The notes beneath the pieces were generated by a model. That model made no database searches. It worked only from the letters and a program-made list of their open reading frames with translations, and was not told where the DNA came from. 64,000 bases of DNA from Gammaproteobacteria bacterium (GTDB lineage: Bacteria > Pseudomonadota > Gammaproteobacteria > UBA6186 > Azoamicaceae). The stretch lies in assembly GCA_030431675.1 (NCBI GenBank), contig JAUIIV010000001.1, forward strand, positions 372,001 through 436,000, read 5' to 3'. The translations under genes were made by a program, and so were the position numbers. The stretch's first letter is position 1; each line of letters opens with the position of its first letter. Positions 7,789-17,799 of the stretch are shown here, piece by piece.

Positions 7789-9008
7789 TGCGTTTACTTC
7801 TTTATATATTACTATTATGTTTGACAGCATGGGCCAGTTATTTTGTATACGTAAATCCTGGTGATGTAGAAATATTATATGGAGATTGGGTTGTAAATAT
7901 GCCAATCTGGGTGCCAGTACTAGGAAGCGTGGCTCTGTTGGTGGTGCTTGTATTAGGATTTACAGTATTGTCAGGTTTAGGTAGTGTTTTTGGTAAGTTT
8001 AAAGAATGGTTTACAGGCACAGGACAAAAAGCCTTAGAAAGAAATGTTAATCAAGCCTGGAAAGCTTTAGCTGAGGGAGATTGGGCTAAAGCTGAGACTA
8101 AATTACTTAAAGCTGCGAAAAATACAGATAATCCATTACATTATTATTTAGCTGCTGCTAAAGCCGCACAAGAACAAGGATTTGTTGAGCGTAGAGATAA
8201 TTATTTACATCTTGCCTTACGTACCAGCCCGAATTCAAAAGTAGCGGTAGGAGTAACGCAAGCTGAGCTACAGTTGCGCCAAGGCCAGTATGAATACTGT
8301 GTTGCCACAATTCAAGATGTGCAGCGTGATGCCCCAAACAACAAATTAGTATTACGCTTGGCTGCGCAAGTTTATTCGGTATTAGATGAGTGGGAAGAAA
8401 TTATTAAGCTAATACCATCATTGAAGAAATTTTCAGTATTAAATAAAGAAGAATTGATGGGTCTAGAAGTAGATGCATATGAACATTTGTTACGTAATGA
8501 GGCAAAAAGTTCAGGCAAACAAGCTCTTATTGCCGCTTGGGATACCATGCCGAGAGATTTGCGTACACAGAGTGATTTGATACAGGTTTATGCCCAATTG
8601 TTGCTAGGGCTAGGTGGTGAAGTTGAAGCTGAGTTAGTAGTGCGCAATGCACTGAAGAAGAAATGGGAAAATAGTTTGGTTAGAATGTACGGCCTAATTT
8701 TGACGGCTGATGTGTCTAAACAGATTATTACCGCTGAGGCGTGGCATAAGAATCATAGTAATGACCCAATGCTGCTTTTAACCCTAGCTAGATTGTGTAT
8801 AGCTAATAAGTTATGGGGTAAAGCACGTAATTATTTAGAGTCATGTATAGCTTTAGAAACTAATCCAGAAGCTTATGCAGAATTAGGTCGATTACTAGGG
8901 TTTCTTGGTGAAGAGAATAAGGCTTTGGAATGTTATCGCAAAGGGTTGTTAGAGTTTACCCCACTGCTAGAAATTGAATCTAGCAGTGGGGCCGACAATA
9001 GCCATTAG
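7788..9008 (+). CDS. hemY: HemY-like tetratricopeptide membrane protein
   Basis: A 406-residue inner-membrane protein. Two N-terminal transmembrane helices (about 2-18 and 38-62) flank a short periplasmic loop with the family segment VYVNPGDVEILYGDW. After them comes a long alpha-helical TPR region, with clear repeats near 91-135 (AWKALAEGDWAKAETKLLKAA) and 350-395 (EAYAELGRLLGFLGEENKAL). In E. coli it closes hemCDXY, as here; its job in late haem synthesis is not settled. A 13-bp perfect inverted repeat is embedded in its last codons. Confidence 0.88.
   Translation: MRLLLYILLLCLTAWASYFVYVNPGDVEILYGDWVVNMPIWVPVLGSVALLVVLVLGFTVLSGLGSVFGKFKEWFTGTGQKALERNVNQAWKALAEGDWAKAETKLLKAAKNTDNPLHYYLAAAKAAQEQGFVERRDNYLHLALRTSPNSKVAVGVTQAELQLRQGQYEYCVATIQDVQRDAPNNKLVLRLAAQVYSVLDEWEEIIKLIPSLKKFSVLNKEELMGLEVDAYEHLLRNEAKSSGKQALIAAWDTMPRDLRTQSDLIQVYAQLLLGLGGEVEAELVVRNALKKKWENSLVRMYGLILTADVSKQIITAEAWHKNHSNDPMLLLTLARLCIANKLWGKARNYLESCIALETNPEAYAELGRLLGFLGEENKALECYRKGLLEFTPLLEIESSSGADNSH
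8959..8991. repeat. 13-bp perfect inverted repeat between hemY and rho
   Basis: Arms CCCCACTGCTAGA and TCTAGCAGTGGGG with a 7-base loop, inside the hemY 3' end and 23 bases beyond the rho stop codon in the rho transcript. Neither side has a T tract, so it is not a classical terminator. A 3'-end stabilising or pausing hairpin for one or both convergent mRNAs is likelier. Confidence 0.75.
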
Positions 9009-9013
9009 CCTAA

Positions 9014-10285
9014 TTATTTAGAGTTACGCTTCATAGCCATAAAGAACTCTTCGTTAGTCTTAGTATCTTTGAGGTGCTCAACAAGAAATTCTATAGCAGC
9101 TACTTCGTCCATATTGCCTAGTAGCTTGCGCAGGATCCACATTTTCTCTAGAGCATCTGGCGTTACCAACAACTCTTCACGGCGTGTGCCAGAGGCTGGG
9201 ATGTTAATAGAAGGATAAGTACGTTTTTGCGCAATTTTGCGGTCTAGATGAAGCTCTAGATTACCTGTACCTTTAAACTCTTCGTAAATAACGTCATCCA
9301 TCTTGGAGCCAGTTTCTACTAAAGCTGTTGCGATAATTGTTAGACTACCGCCTTCTTCAATATTACGTGCAGCACCAAAAAATCGTTTTGGTCTCTGCAA
9401 GGCGTTAGCGTCTACACCACCAGTTAAAACCTTACCTGAAGAAGGGGCAACTGTGTTGTATGCACGCGCCAGTCGCGTAATAGAGTCTAGCAATATTATT
9501 ACATCTTTCTTGTGCTCAACCAAGCGTTTGGCGCGCTCTATAACCATCTCAGCAACTTGTACGTGCCTGGATGCTGGTTCATCAAACGTGCTGGCAACAA
9601 CTTCGCCGCGTACTGAGCGTGACATCTCAGTAACCTCTTCTGGTCTCTCATCTATCAAGAGTACAATTAAATGACATTCAGGTTGATTGGCAACTAGGGC
9701 ATGTGCAATGTTTTGCAGCATTACAGTTTTACCAGCTTTTGGAGGAGATACTATCAATGCACGCTGGCCTTTACCGACCGGTGCAACTAGCTCTATTACT
9801 CGTGCTGTTAAATCTTCTGTGCTGCCGTTGCCAACTTCCAATTGCAGCCGCTCATTAGGATGCAAGGGAGTTAAGTTCTCAAAAGCAATTTTGTGTTTAG
9901 CGTTTTCTGGAGATTCGCCATTAATAGTTTCTACTTTAAGTAAAGCAAAATAACGTTCTCCGTCTTTAGGCGGACGAATCTTGCCATGAATCTCATCGCC
10001 AGTACGTAGAGCAAAGCGGCGAATTTGGCTAGGTGACACGTATATATCATCTGGGCCAGGAGAAAAAGAACTGTCTGTCTCAGCAGAACGCAAGAAACCA
10101 AATCCATCATCTAATATTTGCAATATGCCATTGCCGTAAATATCTTCGCCTTTTTTAGCCTTAAGTATGGCAAAGATAATGTCATGTTTGCGAGCTCTGC
10201 CGATGTCTTCTAAGCCATACGAGCTTGCAATTTCAGTTAATTCTTTTGTGTTTTTGAGCTTTAGCTCGGTAAGATTTATACTCAT
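9014..10285 (-). CDS. rho: Transcription termination factor Rho
   Basis: A hexameric RNA-dependent ATPase that ends transcription. At 423 residues it is normal (E. coli 419). It has the N-terminal RNA-binding fold ([16 protein letters not shown], then [11 protein letters not shown]), Walker [11 protein letters not shown], and the conserved [13 protein letters not shown] and [12 protein letters not shown] segments. It follows trxA after 3 bases, the usual gammaproteobacterial trxA-rho order, and converges with hemY 5 bases away. Confidence 0.98.
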   Translation of the reverse strand: MSINLTELKLKNTKELTEIASSYGLEDIGRARKHDIIFAILKAKKGEDIYGNGILQILDDGFGFLRSAETDSSFSPGPDDIYVSPSQIRRFALRTGDEIHGKIRPPKDGERYFALLKVETINGESPENAKHKIAFENLTPLHPNERLQLEVGNGSTEDLTARVIELVAPVGKGQRALIVSPPKAGKTVMLQNIAHALVANQPECHLIVLLIDERPEEVTEMSRSVRGEVVASTFDEPASRHVQVAEMVIERAKRLVEHKKDVIILLDSITRLARAYNTVAPSSGKVLTGGVDANALQRPKRFFGAARNIEEGGSLTIIATALVETGSKMDDVIYEEFKGTGNLELHLDRKIAQKRTYPSINIPASGTRREELLVTPDALEKMWILRKLLGNMDEVAAIEFLVEHLKDTKTNEEFFMAMKRNSK

Positions 10286-10288
10286 ATT

Positions 10289-10618
10289 TTATATATTGCC
10301 ATCAATAAATGAAGAAAGGGAAGATTTGGACAAGTCACCGCCAACATGAGTGGCTACAGCTTGGCCATCTTTAAATAGTATTAAAGTAGGTATACCGCGG
10401 ATATTATACTTCATAGGCGTATTCTTATTTTCAGAAACGTCCATTTTTACAAAGTTAACTTTTCCTTGGTATTCTCCAGCAACACTATCTAGGATTGGTG
10501 CAATTTGCTTACAAGGGGCACACCATGTAGCCCAGAAATCTACCAATGTAGGTACAGACGATTCTAGTACTGTGGATTCAAAAGACTCATCAGTCACTGC
10601 ACTGAGTGCTTCACTCAT
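10289..10618 (-). CDS. trxA: Thioredoxin 1
   Basis: A general cytosolic disulfide reductase, 109 residues, with the WCAPC active site in FWATWCAPCKQIAP and the cis-proline segment RGIPTLILFKDG. An upstream ATG at 10633 is in frame, but the MSEALSAV start at 10618 matches other thioredoxins and has GGAG nine bases before it. It is expressed with rho. The upstream 195 bases contain a consensus -35 hexamer. Confidence 0.97.
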   Translation of the reverse strand: MSEALSAVTDESFESTVLESSVPTLVDFWATWCAPCKQIAPILDSVAGEYQGKVNFVKMDVSENKNTPMKYNIRGIPTLILFKDGQAVATHVGGDLSKSSLSSFIDGNI

Positions 10619-10737
10619 GTTGTGTTTCTCCATGATTAAATATTAAACCGGTAGTTAACCTACTAAATTTGCAAGCAAGTTGTTTGTTTGGAACTGCAGG
10701 CCTGGTAGGTATTGTTATGAACTTATCACGGATAGTA

Positions 10738-10766
10738 ATGCTATAGCCAAGCCATAACTTTGTCAA
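10738..10766 (-). promoter_or_regulatory. Candidate sigma70-type promoter for trxA-rho
   Basis: On the minus strand: TTGACA (10761-10766), 17 bases, TAGCAT (10738-10743). The -35 is a perfect match and the -10 matches 4 of 6. It lies about 120 bases upstream of the trxA start, so a longish leader would be transcribed. Nothing else was recognised in 10634-10813. Confidence 0.4.
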
Positions 10767-10813
10767 CCAGGTTTTCCACAAATTTACATGTAGCCATTTA
10801 CTTGTAATGACAA

Positions 10814-11842
<1,029 letters not shown>

Positions 11843-11880
11843 TTACCTTTATACAACAAATATAGCGATGGGTAAACTAA

Positions 11881-13323
11881 GTGATAAATAAAGAATTAAT
11901 TGTAATAGGCGCTGGCACTAGTGGTTATATAGTAGCCATAGGCGCATTACGTTTGGGCTGGCGAGAGGTTCTGCTGGTGGATAAACATGAATACATCGGT
12001 GGCGCTGCTTTGCATACCAACTGTGTGCCAAGTAAATCTTTATTACATATTTCTCAGGTTGCACACACAGCGCGTACTGGGACTCAATATGGGCTAGATA
12101 CTCATTTACTAAATGTAGATTTTGCAAAGATTAGTCATTATATTCAAAAACAGACTTTAGATATTGCAGAGAAAGAAACGCGAGAGACTCTTGAGGCGTT
12201 TCGTCAGTTGGGTGGCAAAATGGTGCAAGGTAAAGCCCGCTTTATTAACTCTCATGTTGTACAAGTAGATCAACAAGAATATCATGCAAAGAATATTGTT
12301 ATAGCAACTGGAGCTAGACCCTGGTATCCAGATATTAAAGGCATAGATAAAATAGGTTATGTAACGAATGAAAATATTTGGCAAATACCCTCTTTGCCAG
12401 AAAAGCTAACAATATTAGGTGGGCGGCCATCTGCAATAGAGTTTGCCCAAGCATTTAGTCGCTTAGGGAGTAGAGTTGCTTTAGTTGTTGGGCACGATAG
12501 TATCTTGCCACAAGAAGATCCCGAATTAGTAAAAGAATTACAAGACCTTTTGATAAACTCTGGTATAGAGATCTATGTCAATACAACAGTGCAAGATTGT
12601 TATACTCAGGGAAAAAGAAAAATTTTAGATTGTCAGCATGATCACGGAGAAAATTTTTTAGTAGAATCTGATGAGGTTTTAATTTTAGAAGGGCGGAGGC
12701 CTAATCTTGAGGGGTTAGCCTTAGAGAATGCTGGGGTTCATTATTTAAACTCAGGCATTCAAGTAAACGATCTATTACTTACAACACAAAAACATATCTA
12801 TGCTGTGGGTGATGTGGCTGCTACTCCCTATAAATTAACACATGCTGCAGAGTATCAGGCTAATGTGGTAATAAGTAATATGGTGTTAAACACTACCACT
12901 AAGACCCAGTTTCAGGGTTTTCCGTATGTCATTTTCACTGATCCTGAATACGCACACACAGGACTAAATGAACAGCAAGCAAAAAGTACTGGGTATAGTA
13001 ACATAGAGGTTACACGGTTTGACTTCAAAGATATTGACAGTGCTAAAATAAAGCTTAGTACTAATGGTAGGATTAAAATAATTTCAAGTAATAACAAAAT
13101 TATTGGTGCAACTATTTTAGGGCCTGATGCAGGAAATATATTATCAGAATGGTCTTTGGCTATTAAAGTGGGGGCAAGTGTTGCAGATGTGGCAAGTACT
13201 ATACATCCTTATCCATTGCTAGCTCAAGTTAATCGTCGCGTTGCGAATAAATGTTTGCAACATAATGCCTCAGGTAAAGGTAATCGCGCAGCGTGGGTTC
13301 AACGTGTGCTATCGTGGTCATAA
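11881..13323 (+). CDS. E3-like pyridine nucleotide-disulfide oxidoreductase with an altered active site
   Basis: A 480-residue class I flavoprotein of the dihydrolipoamide dehydrogenase and mercuric reductase superfamily, starting at GTG. It has an N-terminal FAD-binding GAGTSG (10-15), an NAD(P)-binding region near LTILGGRPSAIEFAQAF, a second FAD segment (IYAVGDVAATPYKLTHAA) and a dimerisation domain. The redox motif, normally GGTCLNVGCIPSK, here reads GGAALHTNCVPSK: the first cysteine is Ala43 and only Cys48 remains. The catalytic HPxxxE of the partner subunit reads HPYPLLAQ, with Gln for Glu. It is therefore unlikely to be a normal disulfide reductase. SthA transhydrogenase also lacks the pair, so another NAD(P)H-dependent role is possible. 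The mntA-like gene follows after 4 bases. Confidence 0.85.
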   Translation: MINKELIVIGAGTSGYIVAIGALRLGWREVLLVDKHEYIGGAALHTNCVPSKSLLHISQVAHTARTGTQYGLDTHLLNVDFAKISHYIQKQTLDIAEKETRETLEAFRQLGGKMVQGKARFINSHVVQVDQQEYHAKNIVIATGARPWYPDIKGIDKIGYVTNENIWQIPSLPEKLTILGGRPSAIEFAQAFSRLGSRVALVVGHDSILPQEDPELVKELQDLLINSGIEIYVNTTVQDCYTQGKRKILDCQHDHGENFLVESDEVLILEGRRPNLEGLALENAGVHYLNSGIQVNDLLLTTQKHIYAVGDVAATPYKLTHAAEYQANVVISNMVLNTTTKTQFQGFPYVIFTDPEYAHTGLNEQQAKSTGYSNIEVTRFDFKDIDSAKIKLSTNGRIKIISSNNKIIGATILGPDAGNILSEWSLAIKVGASVADVASTIHPYPLLAQVNRRVANKCLQHNASGKGNRAAWVQRVLSWS

Positions 13324-13327
13324 TCTA

Positions 13328-13648
13328 ATGCAAGATAGTTTAATAAGATTAAAAGACATAGAAATAGAGGCAATTAAAGCTGCATTTAGAGAAAGTTTTT
13401 TAGCAGCTGATAACTTATGGATCTTTGGGTCTAGAGTAAACCTAAAGGCGCGTGGTGGAGATATTGATTTGTATGTAGAAACTACACTTAAAGCTGAATT
13501 AGCAGTTAAAGCACGGTTGAAGTTTGTACGATTAATATGTGAAAAAATTGGAGAACAAAAAATAGATTTAGTGTTGAGATTATTGAAAGATGAGGTAAAA
13601 TTGGATATCTATGACATAGCTCGCAAAGAGGGAGTGAAACTTATATGA
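13328..13648 (+). CDS. MntA-like nucleotidyltransferase antitoxin
   Basis: A 106-residue minimal nucleotidyltransferase. WIFGSRVNLKARGGDIDLYV (residues 31-50) holds the GS and DxD (Asp45, Asp47) signatures of the MNT fold. In characterised HepT/MntA pairs the MNT protein inactivates the HEPN RNase by adding AMP units to its tyrosine. A longer open frame starts at 13241 inside the previous gene, but the ATG at 13328 sits 4 bases after that stop and gives a normal family length. It overlaps hepT by 4 bases (ATGA). Confidence 0.8.
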   Translation: MQDSLIRLKDIEIEAIKAAFRESFLAADNLWIFGSRVNLKARGGDIDLYVETTLKAELAVKARLKFVRLICEKIGEQKIDLVLRLLKDEVKLDIYDIARKEGVKLI

Positions 13649-14100
13649 GCGATAACCTTACATCTATAATTGAAATAGCAGATATTCATGAAAAAAGAAT
13701 AATACAAGCATTATCTCATTTAAACTCCATTTTTCCTGTTCAAGCATCTCAAGTTCAAAATTTGCCTGAAGAACATTTCTTATACCTAGAATTATTTCTT
13801 AATAGATTTGCTAAACTACAAGATCATATGGGCAAGCACTTGTTTAATGAATATTTTAAAGCAAACAGTGAGGATGTAACTAATTTAACAATGTTGGACA
13901 AGCTCCATAAATTAGAAAAATTTGGTATAATTGAAGATGCCTCTATATGGCAGGAGATGCGTGATGCGCGCAACATAGTTTCTCATGAATACCCCGATAA
14001 CCCAGAACTAATAGCGAACACATTGAATTTAATTTATACTTATTCTGGGCAATTACTACAAGTTAAGAACAATATAGTAGCAGCTTTGCAAAAGAAATGA
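13645..14100 (+). CDS. HepT-like HEPN-domain toxin
   Basis: A 151-residue all-helical HEPN protein. RNIVSHEY supplies the R-x4-H-x-Y motif (Arg109, His114, Tyr116) that forms the RNase active site and carries the tyrosine modified by MntA-type antitoxins. The 4-base overlap with the nucleotidyltransferase gene is the typical antitoxin-toxin layout. The pair is more AT-rich and Asn/Lys-rich than the flanking haem genes, compatible with acquisition. It converges with ctpA 14 bases away. Confidence 0.82.
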   Translation: MSDNLTSIIEIADIHEKRIIQALSHLNSIFPVQASQVQNLPEEHFLYLELFLNRFAKLQDHMGKHLFNEYFKANSEDVTNLTMLDKLHKLEKFGIIEDASIWQEMRDARNIVSHEYPDNPELIANTLNLIYTYSGQLLQVKNNIVAALQKK

Positions 14101-14114
14101 TTGGTTAAATATTT

Positions 14115-15410
14115 CTAGTGCTTAAGTACTTGTTGTGCTTTTAATGTATTGAGCGCTTGATACAACTGGTAGTCTTCATATAACAGCTCAGACTCATCTT
14201 TATTAGCTTTTTTATCTTTTGGCTCATCATTAGCTTTTGATTCTAAATGGCCACTCAGATTAGATTCATATACCATCAGATCTTCAGCTGTTGTTGCTTC
14301 TTGCTTAGGTATAGTAATATTTTCTACTACTATATCAGGCTTAATGCCTGTGGCTTGGATAGAGCGTCCAGCTGGCGTGTAATAAAGAGCAGTTGTTAGT
14401 TTTAAACCACGCTTATCTTTTAGAGGTAGGACAGTTTGTACAGAGCCTTTGCCAAAAGTGTTAGTGCCAATTACAACGCCGCGTTTGTAATCTTGTAATG
14501 CACCAGCAACAATTTCTGATGCTGATGCGGAACCGCCATTAACTAGGATAACTAAAGGCGCACCTTTGGTGATGTCTTTGCCAGTTGCTTTTTCTTTAAC
14601 CTGAGAGCTTGGTAGACGACCTTTTGTGTAAACTATTACTTTGTCATATGGTAGTTTATCTTTATCTAGAAAAGCTGAAGACACTGCTACTGAAGCTTCT
14701 AATATCCCACCTGGATTATTGCGTAAATCTAAAACAACGCCTTTCATTTTGCCATCATTCTGTTTCATCATATTGTTAAGGGCCTTTGTTATATCTTTGC
14801 CAGTATCATTTTGAAACTGCGCAATTCTAACATAACCATAACCAGGCTCTAACATTTTTGTTTTAACAGACTCTACATTAATTACTTCACGAGTTATATC
14901 AAATTTTAATGGTTTGTTCTCATTTCTACGTACAACGGTAAGTATAATCTTAGATCCAGGTGCGCCACGCATTTTATCTACTGCCTCAGTAAGGCTCAGA
15001 TCTTTCACAGGAGTATCATCAATTTTTACTATTAAATCACCAGCAGCCATACCTGCTTTGCTAGCAGGAGAACCATCAATAGGAGAAATAACTTTTATAT
15101 ATCCCTCTTCCATTGTTACTTCGATGCCTAGGCCCCCAAATTGTCCAGAAGTGCTCGCTTTCAGCTCAGCAAACTCAGTAGGATCTAAGTAGGCGGAGTG
15201 GGGGTCTAAACCTGCCAGCATGCCACGAATTGCATCTTCAAATAATTGTCCATCATCTACAGGCTTTACATAGTAATTATTAACATGCTCTATAACCGTG
15301 GTAAATCTTTCTAGGTCATTAAGTGGCAGTTTACTGTTATTTTGTGTTGCAGCATTTAACCCACTGGTCGTGATGGCTAAACATAATGTAGAGATAATTA
15401 ATTTTTTCAT
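14115..15410 (-). CDS. Carboxy-terminal processing protease (S41 family)
   Basis: A 431-residue exported serine protease with a signal peptide (MKKLIISTLCLAITTSGLNA), a PDZ domain (about 95-170, EVTMEEGYIKVISPIDG) and an S41 catalytic domain. The serine-lysine dyad is in GGSASASEIVAGALQDYKRG and GTNTFGKGSVQT. Such proteases trim periplasmic and lipoprotein substrates and often act on cell-wall hydrolases. The C-terminus is Lys/Asp/Glu-rich. In many gammaproteobacteria a ctpA gene sits next to gpmI, as here. Confidence 0.93.
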   Translation of the reverse strand: MKKLIISTLCLAITTSGLNAATQNNSKLPLNDLERFTTVIEHVNNYYVKPVDDGQLFEDAIRGMLAGLDPHSAYLDPTEFAELKASTSGQFGGLGIEVTMEEGYIKVISPIDGSPASKAGMAAGDLIVKIDDTPVKDLSLTEAVDKMRGAPGSKIILTVVRRNENKPLKFDITREVINVESVKTKMLEPGYGYVRIAQFQNDTGKDITKALNNMMKQNDGKMKGVVLDLRNNPGGILEASVAVSSAFLDKDKLPYDKVIVYTKGRLPSSQVKEKATGKDITKGAPLVILVNGGSASASEIVAGALQDYKRGVVIGTNTFGKGSVQTVLPLKDKRGLKLTTALYYTPAGRSIQATGIKPDIVVENITIPKQEATTAEDLMVYESNLSGHLESKANDEPKDKKANKDESELLYEDYQLYQALNTLKAQQVLKH

Positions 15411-15439
15411 AGTTCTCAGTATAATATAAACTTAACTGA

Positions 15440-16924
15440 CTAGCACGTAAAAATTGGTTTGCCGGTCATTTCTTTTGGTATTTCTAGGCCTAAAAGTTTT
15501 AACATAGTTGGTGCAATGTCCTGTAATCCAAAATTGCCTGTCAAAAACTTTACAGGTAAGGATCCTACATATACTAAAGGCACAAGGTTTGTAGTATGAG
15601 CTGTATGCGCTTGCATTGCTTGTTCATCCCACATAACCTCTGCGTTGCCATGGTCAGCTGTAATCAGCATCTGGCCTCCATACTCTTTTAACGTTTTAGT
15701 TATTTTACCTATGCAGTTGTCTAATGACTCTATGGCTGCAATGGCAGCTTCTAAGTTTCCAGTATGTCCAACCATATCTGCATTCGCAAAATTAGCGATT
15801 ATAACATGATGCTTTTGCTCTTTGATTGCTTTAATAATTGCACTGGTGATTGCAGGAGCGCTCATTGTTGGACTCTGATCATATGTTGCTACTTTAGGTG
15901 AGGGAATTAAAATGCGCTCTTCACCGTTAAAAGGTAATTCGCGTCCTGCATTAAAGAAAAATGTCACGTGGGCATATTTTTCAGTTTCTGCGATGTGTAA
16001 CTGCTGCAGATTGTTTGCAGCGATTACCTCTGACAAAATGTTGTTAACTGCAGGCTTAGTAAATACTACTTCTGCATCCATGTCAGCGTCATATTCTGTA
16101 AGTGTAATAAGATTGATTTTTTTAGCGTTCAGTAATGCTGAGGATAGCTGTCGTGCTCTGTCAGCACGAAAATTCATGAAAATTACAGTGTCACCATCGC
16201 AAATATTTGTATCTATACCAGCAGCATTAGTGATTTTGCATGGAGGGACAAATTCATCTGTCTCGCCACGCTCATAGGCTTCTTGCAATGCCTGAATTGC
16301 ATCGGTAGCATAAAAGTCTGCTTTGCCTTTTGTGAGACAGTCAGTAGCAGCTTGTGTGCGTTCTGCACGTTTATCTCTGTCCATGGCATAAAATCTACCC
16401 ATTATATCCACAATATGCGTGTTAGATTTTTGTGACACTATAGCTGATAATTCTTTAAGGCTACTTTCAGCGCTCTGTGGCGGTGTATCTCTGCCATCAA
16501 GGAAAGGGTGGACGAAGACTTGCACATCAGCGGCCATTTTGATCATATTAAAAATATGGTCTTGATGACTATGTACTCCTCCTGGAGAAAGTAGCCCAAG
16601 TATATGGATTCTCTTGCTAGTCTTAATTGCTTTAGATAGTACTGAATTATCAAAAAAACTCTGGTCGGCAATAGCGTTATTGATGCGAGTCAGATCTTGA
16701 TATATAACCCTACCGCTTCCGATAGTCATGTGGCCGACCTCGGAATTACCCATTTGACCATCCGGCAGCCCTACATCTTTGCCAGACCCGCTCACAAGAG
16801 TATGCGGGTTTTGGTCAATTAACTTATCCCAGTTAGGTGTAGATGCTTGTGCAATTGCATTATTTGTGTCATGGGGGGTATGGCCCCAGCCATCAAGAAT
16901 TAATAATATAAGTGGGGTATTCAA
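15440..16924 (-). CDS. gpmI: 2,3-bisphosphoglycerate-independent phosphoglycerate mutase
   Basis: Interconverts 3- and 2-phosphoglycerate in glycolysis with two manganese ions. At 494 residues it is slightly shorter than the usual 510. LILDGWG at the N-terminus, GLPDGQMGNSEVGH with the phosphorylated Ser61, HSHQDH, FLDGRDTPP and the metal-binding ITADHGNAE and HTAHT segments are all present. No ATG is available at the N-terminus, so the start is the TTG at 16924. It diverges from the yibN-grxC-secB-gpsA operon, as gpmM does in E. coli. Confidence 0.96.
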   Translation of the reverse strand: MNTPLILLILDGWGHTPHDTNNAIAQASTPNWDKLIDQNPHTLVSGSGKDVGLPDGQMGNSEVGHMTIGSGRVIYQDLTRINNAIADQSFFDNSVLSKAIKTSKRIHILGLLSPGGVHSHQDHIFNMIKMAADVQVFVHPFLDGRDTPPQSAESSLKELSAIVSQKSNTHIVDIMGRFYAMDRDKRAERTQAATDCLTKGKADFYATDAIQALQEAYERGETDEFVPPCKITNAAGIDTNICDGDTVIFMNFRADRARQLSSALLNAKKINLITLTEYDADMDAEVVFTKPAVNNILSEVIAANNLQQLHIAETEKYAHVTFFFNAGRELPFNGEERILIPSPKVATYDQSPTMSAPAITSAIIKAIKEQKHHVIIANFANADMVGHTGNLEAAIAAIESLDNCIGKITKTLKEYGGQMLITADHGNAEVMWDEQAMQAHTAHTTNLVPLVYVGSLPVKFLTGNFGLQDIAPTMLKLLGLEIPKEMTGKPIFTC

Positions 16925-17070
16925 ATTTAGTTACTCAGTGTATAATGCGTGACTATTAATAGACATTAAACGGTGCCTTTTAATCCAGAACTTGTCCCAA
17001 GCAATTAGGTTTTGGGGTAGGTGCAATAAAAAATTGCAAGCACCGCTTAAACTCAAATGGCGATGGGTAT

Positions 17071-17502
17071 ATGGGTGAGATTTTAGACTTTATGCTTAGT
17101 CATTGGCAACTCAGTGGCTTGCTGTTGTTGTTAATAATTGGCTACATAATTTTTGAGTGGCGTGTTAGTGAGGGTGGTAATGGACAAATAAGCCCCGAGC
17201 AGGCCATAGATTTGTATAATCATCAAAATGCAGTATTGTTGGATGTACGTACTGCAGAGCAATTTAAAGCTGGTCACGTGGTTGGATCTGATCATGTAGA
17301 ATATGATGAGTCTGACAAAAAACTTAAAAAGTTTACCAAATACTCTCAGCGACCAGTAATAATTATATCAGCGGATGGAAGGAACGCCGGTACTTTTGCG
17401 GCCCGTTTAGCAGAGCACGGATTGTCTAAGGTGCTAAGCTTAAGTGGTGGTATTAGTGCTTGGCAGGCGGCGGGATTGCCGTTAACCAAAAAAAGCAAAT
17501 AA
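17071..17502 (+). CDS. yibN: YibN-like membrane rhodanese-domain protein
   Basis: A 143-residue protein with one N-terminal transmembrane helix (about 13-29, QLSGLLLLLIIGYIIF) and a rhodanese domain: LLDVRTAEQFKAGHV, then LSGGISAWQAAGLP. The catalytic cysteine loop is replaced by ISADGRNAG, and the protein has no cysteine at all, so sulfur transfer is not expected. E. coli YibN also lacks a standard loop and lies upstream of grxC-secB-gpsA, the same context. In the upstream 146 bases the 5' leader can form a hairpin (GGTGC at 17020-17024 with GCACC at 17040-17044). Confidence 0.85.
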   Translation: MGEILDFMLSHWQLSGLLLLLIIGYIIFEWRVSEGGNGQISPEQAIDLYNHQNAVLLDVRTAEQFKAGHVVGSDHVEYDESDKKLKKFTKYSQRPVIIISADGRNAGTFAARLAEHGLSKVLSLSGGISAWQAAGLPLTKKSK

Positions 17503-17519
17503 AATCCAGGAGGTGAATT

Positions 17520-17777
17520 ATGGTAAGCGTGATTATTTATAGTACTTTAACTTGTCCATATTGTGTGCATGCAAAAAATTTATTAAAAGAAAAAGGTGTG
17601 CAGTTTCAGGAATATTATATAGATCAAGACTCTGATAAGCGTGCAGAAATGCTTGCTAAAACTAATGGTGCAAGAACTGTGCCACAGATTTTTATTAATG
17701 GTAAGCATGTTGGTGGCTTTGATGATCTCAAATTGATGAATCAAATGGGACAATTAGATCTACTATTGCGAGATTAA
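17520..17777 (+). CDS. grxC: Glutaredoxin 3
   Basis: An 85-residue glutathione-dependent disulfide reductase with the dithiol CPYC site (Cys12, Cys15) and the GSH-binding segments RTVPQIFINGKHVGGFDD. A strong AGGAGGT precedes the ATG. It lies 17 bases after yibN and 22 before secB. Confidence 0.96.
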   Translation: MVSVIIYSTLTCPYCVHAKNLLKEKGVQFQEYYIDQDSDKRAEMLAKTNGARTVPQIFINGKHVGGFDDLKLMNQMGQLDLLLRD

Positions 17778-17799
17778 TTTTTTATACTGGGAGTAGCGC

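Noticed and set aside
9303..9674. Long plus-strand open frame opposite rho
   Set aside because: It is a shadow of the strongly conserved rho gene, without a Shine-Dalgarno or recognisable product.
15912..16277. 121-codon plus-strand frame opposite gpmI
   Set aside because: Antisense shadow of conserved gpmI sequence with no start signal.
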